This document shows positions 42,514-50,186 of a stretch of DNA of 64,000 nt, in pieces (position 1 is the stretch's first letter; every line of letters begins with the position of its first letter). Origin of the DNA: Chitinophagaceae bacterium (GTDB lineage: Bacteria > Bacteroidota > Bacteroidia > Chitinophagales > Chitinophagaceae); the NCBI GenBank assembly GCA_019745155.1, contig JAIETM010000022.1, positions 1 to 64,000 of the forward strand, given 5' to 3'. The notes beneath the pieces are model-generated. The model did no database searches, had not been told where the DNA came from, and saw only the letters and a list, made by a program, of their open reading frames with translations. A program made the position numbers and the translations under genes.

Positions 42514-44127
42514 ATGAAATATTGGTTCTTGATTGTCTTGTTGCACACGCTTGTCTATAGAATAGATGCGCAAACTTTGTCAAGTTCCAACCTACCGATC
42601 ATCGTCATCAATACGGGCGGACAAACCATACCGGATGATCCTAAGATCATGGCAGATATGGGTATTGTGTATAATGGCGAGGGCAAACGTAACGCCATCA
42701 CTGATGCTTTTAATCACTATAACGGAAAGATTGGCATAGAAATTCGCGGACAGTCATCACAACAGTTTCCCATGAAATCTTACAGTATTGAACTGTGGGA
42801 CAATACGGGTAAATCTGTTGACAAATCCTTATTCGGACTACCCAAGGAAAGCGATTGGGTTTTGTATGCACCATATACTGATAAAACTTTGATGCGCAAC
42901 TTTCTGGCTTATACTATGAGCCGCGAATTAGGCCAATGGGCAGCCAACTGCCGCTTTGTAGAGGTGGTGATTGATGGCGACTACAAAGGCATCTATGTTT
43001 TCATGGAACGCATCAAACGTGGTAGCGGACGTGTGCCCATTACCAAGATGGCAAAGACAGATAATAGTGGCACAGCTCTTACAGGCGGCTATATTTTTAG
43101 CATAGACAAAGAAGCTGATGGATGGTTCTCCGCCTATGCAACCCCCAATAGCAGAAAGGGGCAGCGCATTCAATACACTTATACCTACCCCAAGATTGCG
43201 GATATCACATTTGAGCAGCGCAACTATTTGCAATCCTATGTAGACAGCTTTGAACAAAAACTCTATAGCAAGGATTTCCAAGATGTACAGAAAGGCTGGC
43301 GCAGCCATGCAGATGAAAATAGTTTCATTGATTACCTGATTGTAAATGAAGTAAGTAGAAATGTAGATGCTTACCGACTCAGCACCTATCTCTATAAAGA
43401 AAGAAATCAGAAAATTGTGGCAGGCCCAGTATGGGATTATGATCTGGCATTCAGAAATGCCAACTATTGCAATGGTAGCAATACAGATGGTTGGGCATGG
43501 CAGTTTAACCAAACCTGTCCGGATGATTTTTGGCAAGTACCATTTTGGTGGTACCAGCTAAACCTTGATACAGCTTTTCAGGGCAAATTGATGTGTAAAT
43601 GGAAAACTGTAAGACAAAATAACTTGTCGATAGGTAAATTATACGCGTTGGTTGACTCAGTTGTTGCACTCACTGCAGAGGCGCGCAATCGTCACTTTAC
43701 CAGATGGCCTGTATTGGGTAAATATGTATGGCCCAATCCAACACCGATCCCTTCAGACTATGTGTCTGAGATAGAATACCTAAAAGACTGGCTTTTCAAA
43801 AGACTTAACTGGCTTGATGCCAATATGCCAAAGATGGGTGCATGCTATGAGTACCCAATAGTAAGCACAGATGACATACAGGTTCAAGCTTCTCCCAACC
43901 CTTTTCGCAATCAGCTGTTGATTCAAGTAAAATCAAGAGATGCATTTTCTATGCCGCTAAGCATTATGAATAGTCAGGGACAACTGATTCACCAACAACA
44001 AGTGCCCATAAAATCAGGCAATAATCAGGTTCAACTAAACGCTATGCAATGGCCAGCCGGCTTGCTTTTACTTCAAACCAAAGACAAGAAAGGCCGGTCT
44101 ATTTTTAAAGTTTTGTTCCGTCAGTAA
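42514..44127 (+). CDS. CotH-family protein with type IX secretion C-terminal domain
   Basis: A 537-residue secreted protein. A signal peptide (ending near RIDAQ) is followed by a CotH kinase-like domain (about residues 60-420): IEIRGQSSQQFPMKSYSIEL, GDYKGIYVFMERIKRG and GPVWDYDLAFRN. The last 80 residues are a type A T9SS sorting domain (PNPFRNQLLIQV, IMNSQGQLIHQQQV, WPAGLLLLQT), so the protein should cross the outer membrane via type IX secretion. CotH proteins include spore-coat protein kinases; the bacterial substrate is unknown. Overlaps the convergent lipoprotein gene by 7 bases. Confidence 0.93.
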   Translation: MKYWFLIVLLHTLVYRIDAQTLSSSNLPIIVINTGGQTIPDDPKIMADMGIVYNGEGKRNAITDAFNHYNGKIGIEIRGQSSQQFPMKSYSIELWDNTGKSVDKSLFGLPKESDWVLYAPYTDKTLMRNFLAYTMSRELGQWAANCRFVEVVIDGDYKGIYVFMERIKRGSGRVPITKMAKTDNSGTALTGGYIFSIDKEADGWFSAYATPNSRKGQRIQYTYTYPKIADITFEQRNYLQSYVDSFEQKLYSKDFQDVQKGWRSHADENSFIDYLIVNEVSRNVDAYRLSTYLYKERNQKIVAGPVWDYDLAFRNANYCNGSNTDGWAWQFNQTCPDDFWQVPFWWYQLNLDTAFQGKLMCKWKTVRQNNLSIGKLYALVDSVVALTAEARNRHFTRWPVLGKYVWPNPTPIPSDYVSEIEYLKDWLFKRLNWLDANMPKMGACYEYPIVSTDDIQVQASPNPFRNQLLIQVKSRDAFSMPLSIMNSQGQLIHQQQVPIKSGNNQVQLNAMQWPAGLLLLQTKDKKGRSIFKVLFRQ

Positions 44128-44555
44128 TTGACAGGCAAATACATATCCTTTCCCTCATTATTGATCATGATCAATTGACAATCAGTTAGCGTGATACCTT
44201 GCGTAGTTTCACCCAATTTTCCCGATACCGTTATCGCCGTGTTTTGTGCTATGGATTGTAAAGCAGGCTGCTGGTTTAACTCGAACCGACAATAACAGTT
44301 AAATGCAGAAGCGATTTGCCCTTTGTCTTCAGCCAACTGCAAGAAAATATCTTTTCCTAACTGTCTACTACCTACCAAATATCCAGTAATCGTTACCTCG
44401 GCTTGTGGATCTGTTCTTAAACGTAGGTATTCAATGGCTTCTCTCACTTTTAAGCCGGTCCTTGCATTTTTCTTTAACAATATCTGCTCCCTGTAGTTGG
44501 TACAGGAAAATACAAGTAATAAGCAAAGGCAAAAGGGGAGAAAATTTCGGTACAT
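44121..44555 (-). CDS. Small lipoprotein with OB-fold-like domain
   Basis: A 144-residue lipoprotein (lipobox VFSC, Cys18). Residues about 35-130 have five beta-like strands in the order of an OB-fold: VTITGYLVG, IFLQLAEDKGQIASAF, TAITVSGKLGE and GITLTDCQLIMI, reminiscent of tRNA_anti-like OB domains. No catalytic residues seen. It is read against CotH with a 7-base tail-to-tail overlap. Function unknown. Confidence 0.78.
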   Translation of the reverse strand: MYRNFLPFCLCLLLVFSCTNYREQILLKKNARTGLKVREAIEYLRLRTDPQAEVTITGYLVGSRQLGKDIFLQLAEDKGQIASAFNCYCRFELNQQPALQSIAQNTAITVSGKLGETTQGITLTDCQLIMINNEGKDMYLPVNY

Positions 44556-44629
44556 AAAGAGTATTCAAAGCAAATTATCATAGTAAACAACCCTTCAAGG
44601 ATGAAATATACAAGTGACTGCTGTCGTTC

Positions 44630-44648
44630 TTAGGTTGTGCCAACCTAA
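44630..44648. promoter_or_regulatory. 19-bp palindrome resembling a DtxR/IdeR box
   Basis: TTAGGTTGTGCCAACCTAA has perfect 7-bp arms and a 5-base centre; it matches 16 of 19 positions of the classical iron-box palindrome TTAGGTTAGGCTAACCTAA. It lies 40 bases before the ATG at 44688. A TTG inside it (44635-44637) stands upstream of a weak -7 (CCGATTTG, 44656-44663). The regulator, possibly a DtxR-family protein, is inferred. Confidence 0.5.
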
Positions 44649-44687
44649 TCCATAACCGATTTGGCCGGCACAACAATCCGTAGCTGC

Positions 44688-45593
44688 ATGAAAACAAGCT
44701 TACCCATTATTTGTCTGTTCCTGCTTCTAGGACAGGCGCAAGCCCAGAATATCTCCGGCCATTGGTTTGGCAGTGGTAAACTGCAGATTCCCGGCAACCA
44801 TGATGCGTATTTATCGGAGATTGTTATTCGCCAGCGGGGTGTGCAGTTTTACGGACAAATGCAGTACTATTTTAGAGATAGCCTCTTGATTGAACCCATT
44901 CGTGGCGTTTTCGATCAAAAGAAAATGACGGTAAGGTTTAATCAAATACCCATTATTTATTACGGTTCTAAGAGCACACGCCAGTCGGTGGACTGCCCCA
45001 TGACCGGCGATTTTTCTTTAGTCGTTACTTCTAAAGATTCTTTGCTAGTTGGCAAACTGCGTAGCACAGAAACTTTTAAATACTCCTGCCCTAATATCAC
45101 TTTCATCCTAAAAAAGTCTAACGACACTATTCTTTCTGCAAAAGTGGAGTACGATGCATTAGAGCCCATGCCAACTGAGAAAGAGGTAGTAGCTGCCAAC
45201 ACCATCAGTGAAGATGAATTACGTAGAAGAGAATTTGAAGCAAGGAAGAAGAGACTAGTGACTGAACTTGAAGTGAACAGCAAGATTATCAGCCTTGAGT
45301 TTTATGATAATGGTGAAGTTGACTACGACTCTGTATCTGTATTTCTGAATAACAAGATGATCAAGGGACCCACGATGCTTACGCACAAAGCATTTCGTGT
45401 ATATATCCCTGTTGATACTACCAGCGAGTATACAGAGTTAAGCATGTATGCGGAGAATACAAGCAGGATTCCACCTAATACAGCTTCCATCATCATTCGT
45501 GATGGCCTATCACGCTATGAGTTGAACTTAACTAGTGATATGGAAAATACCGCCACGATTCGCTTCAAGCGAAAGCGTGGCGATAGACCTTAA
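44688..45593 (+). CDS. Uncharacterised secreted beta-rich protein
   Basis: A 301-residue exported protein: signal peptide ending QAQAQ, then NISGHWFGSGKLQIPG, which looks like the first strand of a lipocalin-type barrel (about residues 20-155), a helical linker with DELRRREFEARKKRLVTEL (about 185-205), and a beta-sandwich-like C-domain (about 207-300; ISLEFYDNGEVDYDSVSVFL, NTSRIPPNTASIIIRDG) shared by many Bacteroidota surface proteins. ATG at 44688 starts the signal peptide; a TTG at 44661 is also open. Preceded by the DtxR-box-like palindrome. Function unknown. Confidence 0.82.
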   Translation: MKTSLPIICLFLLLGQAQAQNISGHWFGSGKLQIPGNHDAYLSEIVIRQRGVQFYGQMQYYFRDSLLIEPIRGVFDQKKMTVRFNQIPIIYYGSKSTRQSVDCPMTGDFSLVVTSKDSLLVGKLRSTETFKYSCPNITFILKKSNDTILSAKVEYDALEPMPTEKEVVAANTISEDELRRREFEARKKRLVTELEVNSKIISLEFYDNGEVDYDSVSVFLNNKMIKGPTMLTHKAFRVYIPVDTTSEYTELSMYAENTSRIPPNTASIIIRDGLSRYELNLTSDMENTATIRFKRKRGDRP

Positions 45594-48103
45594 CCGAATA
45601 AGTCGCCCTGTAATTGATCTTTTTCCGACTTGTGCTCCCATTGCATCTCCACTGATTTACTAAAGTCCATCAGCTTGGCACCTACGGCTTTCCAACCCAT
45701 CACTTCCACCATTTTAGCCAACTTGAATTTGGCGCTTCGCACTTGAGATCCACGTCCGGTCTGAACGGCTAAAATCGGTTCCTTATCAGTAGTTACAGCT
45801 TCGAGCACATTGCCCTCACCTTCTTTTACAAAGAGGAATTTGTTGCGCAATGTGGTGGTTTCAATTTTGAAACGCTTCACGTTATATTGTAGCTTATCCT
45901 TTTCTAGATACACTGCAGTAACAATCTTCTCAGGATTGAACTTCTCAATCAACAATATCTTATCCGCATCAAAGCGCTGCGTTAATTCCGTATCAGTGAT
46001 TTCATAATTGCCGTCATTATAAATAACCAAGAGTCTTTCATCACCGTCAAACATACCCAAGTACTGACCTTTCTCTTCTTTGTTCAATCGGCCAAACTGA
46101 TCATCAAACCAAAGCTTGATACCAGCCAGGGTACTTCTACCCGCTTCTTTCAGTTTCACACTCTTGATGGGATACTTGGTTACTTGATTTCCCATACTGC
46201 CACGGTTCTTAATATCCAACTCTTCAAAGTAAAACTCTAAGTCCTTATTACGTGCAGAACAATTCGGGCTAAGCAGAATTTTCACTACTTCTGCTTCACC
46301 ATTAGGATTGGCCGTGAAGTAATGCACTTTGCTCTTATCAGAACCTTTGGTAAGATCGTACTCTTTATCTCTGGTAACACCTGTTACGTTGAAGCGCTTG
46401 CCATAGCTAACGCCAGTTGCACCATCTACATAAATCATGTTATAGGTAGTACGTTCATCATTCTTCTTGAAGATTGCGGCATAGATGATGTCTTTACCAA
46501 TAAAGGTCTTGTCGCCCACTTTCACCACTTTCATAATACCACGTTTGGTAAAGACGATGATATCATCCAGATCAGAACAATCACAGACAAACTCATCCTT
46601 CTTCAAGCTGGTGCCCACAAAACCTTCTTCACGGTTCATGTACAGTTTGGCATTGGCAATAGCCACCTGCTGTACCTTGATGGTATCAAAAGGCCTGATT
46701 TCTGTTTTACGCTCTCTGCCATTACCATATTTCTGTAGCAAATTCTCGAAGTAAGCGATGGCAAACTCAGTGAGGTGCTCCAAGTCGTATTTCACTTGCT
46801 TGATATCTGCTTCAATACCCTTGATCTGATTGATCAAATCATCAATATCCAACTTGTAAATACGACGAACAGGCTTTTCTGTCAGCTTAAGAATATCTTC
46901 TCTAGTAACTTCTTTCTTCAACAACTTGCGGAAAGGCTGAAATGCTTTGTCGATAGCTTCTAATACCTTATCCCAAGTCTCATGCTTTTTCTCCAGCTCT
47001 TTGTAAATCTTCTCTTCAAAGAAGATTTTTTCCAGCGAAGTATAATGCCATTTGTTTTCCAGTTCGCTCAGCTTGATTTGCAACTCCAGTTGCAGCAACT
47101 CCTTCGTCTTATCAACCGACAAACGCAACAAATCTGATGCACCGATGAACTGTGGCTTCTGATCTACAATCACACATGCATTCGGTGAAATACTCACCTC
47201 GCAATCTGTAAATGCATACAACGCATCAATCGTGATATCTGGTGATATACCGGCTGCCAGTTCTACTGTAATCTCAACATCCTTAGCTGTAGCATCAGTT
47301 ACTTTCTTGATCTTGATCTTACCCTGATCATTGGCTTTCACAATCGACTCCATCAAAGAAGTAGTTGTAACACCATAAGGTACAGAGCGAATCACCAGTG
47401 TTTTCTTATCCTGTTCTTCAATGATGGAGCGTACACGCACTTTACCGCCACGTCTGCCATCATTGTAGTTGCTCACATCAATCATACCGCCCGTCTGGAA
47501 ATCTGGATAGAGCTCAAACTTTCTTCCCTTGAGGTATTTGATGGAAGCATCAATTAGCTCGCAGAAATTATGGGGTAAGATTTTGGTCGACAAACCCACT
47601 GCAATACCATCAGCACCTTGTGCCAAAAGCAGAGGAAACTTCATTGGTAAGGTTACTGGCTCATTTTTACGACCATCATAACTTAACTGCCAATTGGTGG
47701 TTTTTGCATTGAAAGCTACTTCCAAAGCAAACTTGCTCAGACGAGCTTCAATATAACGAGCAGCGGCTGCATCATCGCCTGTACGCACATCACCCCAGTT
47801 ACCCTGTGTATCAATCAGCAAATCCTTCTGCCCCATATTCACCAATGCTTCACCAATAGATGCATCACCATGTGGGTGGTACTGCATACTTTGTCCGATG
47901 ATATTGGCCACTTTGTTGTAGCGACCATCATCCATTTCTTTCATCGAGTGCAGGATACGACGCTGTACTGGTTTCAAACCATCTTCAACAGCCGGTACTG
48001 CACGTTCTAATATTACATAAGAAGCATAATCCAGAAACCAGCTTTTAAACTGTCCCTGAACGCCTGAATCATTTTTGTACACTGTGTTCTCTTGCTTCGC
48101 CAT
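45590..48103 (-). CDS. parC: DNA topoisomerase IV subunit A
   Basis: An 837-residue type IIA topoisomerase A subunit. The winged-helix/tower breakage domain spans about residues 25-480 with GLKPVQRRIL, QYHPHGDASIG and catalytic Tyr117 in AARYIEARLS; the C-terminal third forms beta-pinwheel blades (KRGIMKVVKVG, FGSLGL-like GxxG turns). With ParE it decatenates daughter chromosomes. The assignment to ParC rather than GyrA rests on the linked parE gene and the family sequence. It is the last gene of the minus-strand cluster from parE; its stop overlaps the convergent secreted protein gene by 4 bases. Confidence 0.95.
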   Translation of the reverse strand: MAKQENTVYKNDSGVQGQFKSWFLDYASYVILERAVPAVEDGLKPVQRRILHSMKEMDDGRYNKVANIIGQSMQYHPHGDASIGEALVNMGQKDLLIDTQGNWGDVRTGDDAAAARYIEARLSKFALEVAFNAKTTNWQLSYDGRKNEPVTLPMKFPLLLAQGADGIAVGLSTKILPHNFCELIDASIKYLKGRKFELYPDFQTGGMIDVSNYNDGRRGGKVRVRSIIEEQDKKTLVIRSVPYGVTTTSLMESIVKANDQGKIKIKKVTDATAKDVEITVELAAGISPDITIDALYAFTDCEVSISPNACVIVDQKPQFIGASDLLRLSVDKTKELLQLELQIKLSELENKWHYTSLEKIFFEEKIYKELEKKHETWDKVLEAIDKAFQPFRKLLKKEVTREDILKLTEKPVRRIYKLDIDDLINQIKGIEADIKQVKYDLEHLTEFAIAYFENLLQKYGNGRERKTEIRPFDTIKVQQVAIANAKLYMNREEGFVGTSLKKDEFVCDCSDLDDIIVFTKRGIMKVVKVGDKTFIGKDIIYAAIFKKNDERTTYNMIYVDGATGVSYGKRFNVTGVTRDKEYDLTKGSDKSKVHYFTANPNGEAEVVKILLSPNCSARNKDLEFYFEELDIKNRGSMGNQVTKYPIKSVKLKEAGRSTLAGIKLWFDDQFGRLNKEEKGQYLGMFDGDERLLVIYNDGNYEITDTELTQRFDADKILLIEKFNPEKIVTAVYLEKDKLQYNVKRFKIETTTLRNKFLFVKEGEGNVLEAVTTDKEPILAVQTGRGSQVRSAKFKLAKMVEVMGWKAVGAKLMDFSKSVEMQWEHKSEKDQLQGDLFG

Positions 48104-48115
48104 TACTTAGTTCTT

Positions 48116-48490
48116 TTATCTTTCTTCCCAAGAAAATGTATCTCCTTGTCCGTCTGCCAATGCGTTTAATTCCAACATCACAAAATCTGTTTCTGCCACC
48201 AATTCATGCCAGACATATGCTGGTACTTTTGCCATAGCCGGACCTTCTATCATTACAGTACCGTTTGCATCAGAACGAGTATCACGCCAATTCAACCGCG
48301 CCACACCCTGCATAATCAGCAGTTTCTCCGGATTTTTATGTGCCGTCCTTCCTTTATGAAATTGCCTGCCGCTTACACTTCCTTTCTTCCGATGCACCAC
48401 AATGAATTGTCCGGTTCTATCATTGTCGAATACAAAAGTGGCCCCTCTTTCATCTGACCCAATCAATACCAATGGTTCAACAGTCACCAT
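48116..48490 (-). CDS. Small cupin-fold protein
   Basis: A 124-residue single-domain cupin: GQFIVVHRKKGSVSGRQFHK (first cupin strand pair with His), KNPEKLLIMQGVARLNW, MAKVPAYVWHELVAETDFVM (second metal-like His). The pattern resembles the C-terminal cupin of WbjC/FnlC-type sugar-nucleotide enzymes, but it stands alone here. Activity unknown. It sits 3 bases after the VOC gene and 12 bases before parC in the topoisomerase IV cluster. Confidence 0.75.
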   Translation of the reverse strand: MVTVEPLVLIGSDERGATFVFDNDRTGQFIVVHRKKGSVSGRQFHKGRTAHKNPEKLLIMQGVARLNWRDTRSDANGTVMIEGPAMAKVPAYVWHELVAETDFVMLELNALADGQGDTFSWEER

Positions 48491-48492
48491 AC

Positions 48493-48885
48493 TCAGAAAG
48501 CATAAATTTCCAATGGTTGTCCATCGGGGTCATTGAAAAAAAAGAAACGTTTATTCGTGTATTCGTCAACACGTATCGCTTCCACTGCAACACCTTGTTC
48601 ACTCAACCATATATGCCATGCATCTACATCTTTCACTGCAAATGCCAGATGACGTAAGCCCTTTGCTTCCGGATAAGAAGCGCGCTCCCTGCAATCCGGA
48701 AAAGAAAAGAGCTCAATCTGGTATTGCCCATTCACCGATAAATCCAGTTTCCAGGATTGTCTTTCTGCACGCCATACTTCCTGCAATACTTCAAAGCCAA
48801 GGATGCGCGTGTAGAACTCCTTACTGCGTTCATAATCACCGGCAATAATGGCCACATGATGAATATGGTCAATCAATGGTCTCAT
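48493..48885 (-). CDS. GloA2/YaeR-like VOC metalloprotein
   Basis: A 130-residue VOC protein with the YaeR/SMU-type glyoxalase-like signature: IHHVAIIAGDYERSKEFYTR, LGFEVLQEVWRAERQSWKLDL, LRHLAFAVKDVDAW and FFFFNDPDGQPLEIYAF. His in IHHVA, Glu in IELF, His in LRHLAF and a late Glu could bind a metal. Family described as VOC metalloproteins of unknown substrate. Its ATG overlaps the DUF1835 stop (ATGA, 4 bases). Confidence 0.88.
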   Translation of the reverse strand: MRPLIDHIHHVAIIAGDYERSKEFYTRILGFEVLQEVWRAERQSWKLDLSVNGQYQIELFSFPDCRERASYPEAKGLRHLAFAVKDVDAWHIWLSEQGVAVEAIRVDEYTNKRFFFFNDPDGQPLEIYAF

Positions 48886-49715
48886 TCAGCACTTGGTGTT
48901 GCGGCTGGCGCACTTGCTGTTTTTAATTGAATTTCCTTCCATCCTTTGTTCCAATCACCACTTAATTCAATATTTCCTTGTGCAGCCAACTCTCGTAAAC
49001 GCCATACCAGAAATGCATCTCCGGTTTTAATTTTCATCTTACCCAACACATGCTGGAGATAACGGCCCAGTTTTTGCGTTTCGCCTGTTACTGCACTCAA
49101 CAATTCTTTATCGTAGAAATTAGCTTCTTTGCTCACGATCTTTTTTCCGCCTTCGAGTATGCGCACTATGGCCGACTCACCGCATAACTTCTTCCACTCA
49201 TCCGGATCTACTTCAAACTCACTTGGTGTAATGGGCCTAGCCAATTTCTTCGCTTTCAGAAATTCTTTGGGCTGTATTTCATGCAAGTGAGATGGATAGA
49301 AAATATTTCCCTTCTCATTGATGAAAGGCAGGTTATTCATATACAGCACAAATACACGCCCCTGGTATTCTTTGAGCTGACTCATCAGCCAAAAATATCC
49401 GCACACATCATGCTGGTTTTGTCCCATCCAAACCCACACAATTTCTTCAGACTGTTCATCCAATGTCTTCAAGAGATTGTGTACAGTCAGCTTATCATCT
49501 ACAATATCCAATTGCTCTGCATAAGGAGAAAACTCCAACACCTGCCTCCACCAATCGCGGCGTGCTTGATAGCCTTCCGCACCATAAATATCTCCTAGCG
49601 GACCAACGGCATAATCATCTTTGATTTCCAGTATCTCGCCTTGTAAGCTTTCGTCGAGTTCAATTGCAGCTTGTAATGAAGCGATGTTCGCTGTTTCGAA
49701 AACTATATGAATCAT
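48882..49715 (-). CDS. DUF1835/DUF3658 protein
   Basis: A 277-residue soluble protein. The N-terminal DUF1835 domain (about residues 1-125; IHIVFETANIASLQAA, EEIVWVWMGQNQHDVCGYFW) is followed by a C-terminal DUF3658-like domain (about 150-265; TGDAFLVWRLRELAAQGNIEL). No enzymatic motif is recognised. The next gene (VOC) overlaps by 4 bases, so the two are translated together. Upstream lies an AT-rich repeat and the four-helix-bundle gene. Confidence 0.85.
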   Translation of the reverse strand: MIHIVFETANIASLQAAIELDESLQGEILEIKDDYAVGPLGDIYGAEGYQARRDWWRQVLEFSPYAEQLDIVDDKLTVHNLLKTLDEQSEEIVWVWMGQNQHDVCGYFWLMSQLKEYQGRVFVLYMNNLPFINEKGNIFYPSHLHEIQPKEFLKAKKLARPITPSEFEVDPDEWKKLCGESAIVRILEGGKKIVSKEANFYDKELLSAVTGETQKLGRYLQHVLGKMKIKTGDAFLVWRLRELAAQGNIELSGDWNKGWKEIQLKTASAPAATPSAE

Positions 49716-49717
49716 AT

Positions 49718-49756
49718 CTTAATTAAGAATTAATAATTAACAATTAATAATTTAGG
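49718..49756. repeat. AT-rich repeat, left side of the four-helix-bundle unit
   Basis: About 39 bases of A/T with repeated AATTAA/TAATAATTAA units and TTAATTAAGAATTAATAATT. Its sequence resembles the reverse complement of the stretch at 50148-50186. Confidence 0.6.
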
Positions 49757-49761
49757 TTCGA

Positions 49762-50127
49762 CTAAGTACTTACGGACGATGATTTGGATGTATTCAGGAT
49801 TACTGTCAGTATTTTGATCAGCTCATCACACCGTTCTATTGTTTCCTGTAACATCGGCCTCATTGAATCCTCTGTTGTATGTATTAGTCTTAACCAATAT
49901 TTAGTCTCCCTTGCTTCACGATAAGCTATCTCTAGCTTATGAATAAAATCTTTTCTAGAAGAGCCTCCAATTACTTCCTCCACATTGGCGCCAATCGAAG
50001 TGCCACTCTTCAACAGCTGAGAACAGATTTCTCTTTCAACCCTTTCCGCTCTCAGCAACTTATGTAACTTGACTATGGATACAGAAAACGCAAAGCTCTT
50101 TTCCAGTATCACATTCTCCTGCTTCAT
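49762..50127 (-). CDS. Four-helix-bundle protein (23S rRNA intervening-sequence type)
   Basis: A 121-residue helical protein of the family first seen in intervening sequences of 23S rRNA genes: SFAFSVSIVKLHKLL, then GTSIGANVEEVIGGSSRKDF and IAYREARETKYWLRLI. Members form pentamers of four-helix bundles and are scattered in Bacteroidota genomes, often in small units with AT-rich ends. Function unknown. Here it separates parE from DUF1835-VOC-cupin-parC and is bounded on both sides by related AT-rich repeats. Confidence 0.92.
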   Translation of the reverse strand: MKQENVILEKSFAFSVSIVKLHKLLRAERVEREICSQLLKSGTSIGANVEEVIGGSSRKDFIHKLEIAYREARETKYWLRLIHTTEDSMRPMLQETIERCDELIKILTVILNTSKSSSVST

Positions 50128-50147
50128 ACCATAAACTTTACTTCGAT

Positions 50148-50186
50148 CCTAATTCTTAATTTTTAATTCTTAATTATTAATCATTA
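50148..50186. repeat. AT-rich repeat, right side of the four-helix-bundle unit
   Basis: CTAATTCTTAATTTTTAATT followed by CTTAATTATTAATCATTAAC: three copies of TTAATT-like units, roughly inverted relative to 49718-49756. It ends at the parE stop codon. Confidence 0.6.

Noticed and set aside
42928-43536. 202-codon minus-strand frame within the CotH gene
   Set aside because: Antisense shadow of a gene with clear domains; the sequence shows no family features.
49718-50186. Possible 23S rRNA intervening sequence
   Set aside because: The four-helix-bundle family is found in such inserts, but here no rRNA sequence surrounds it; it lies between protein genes.
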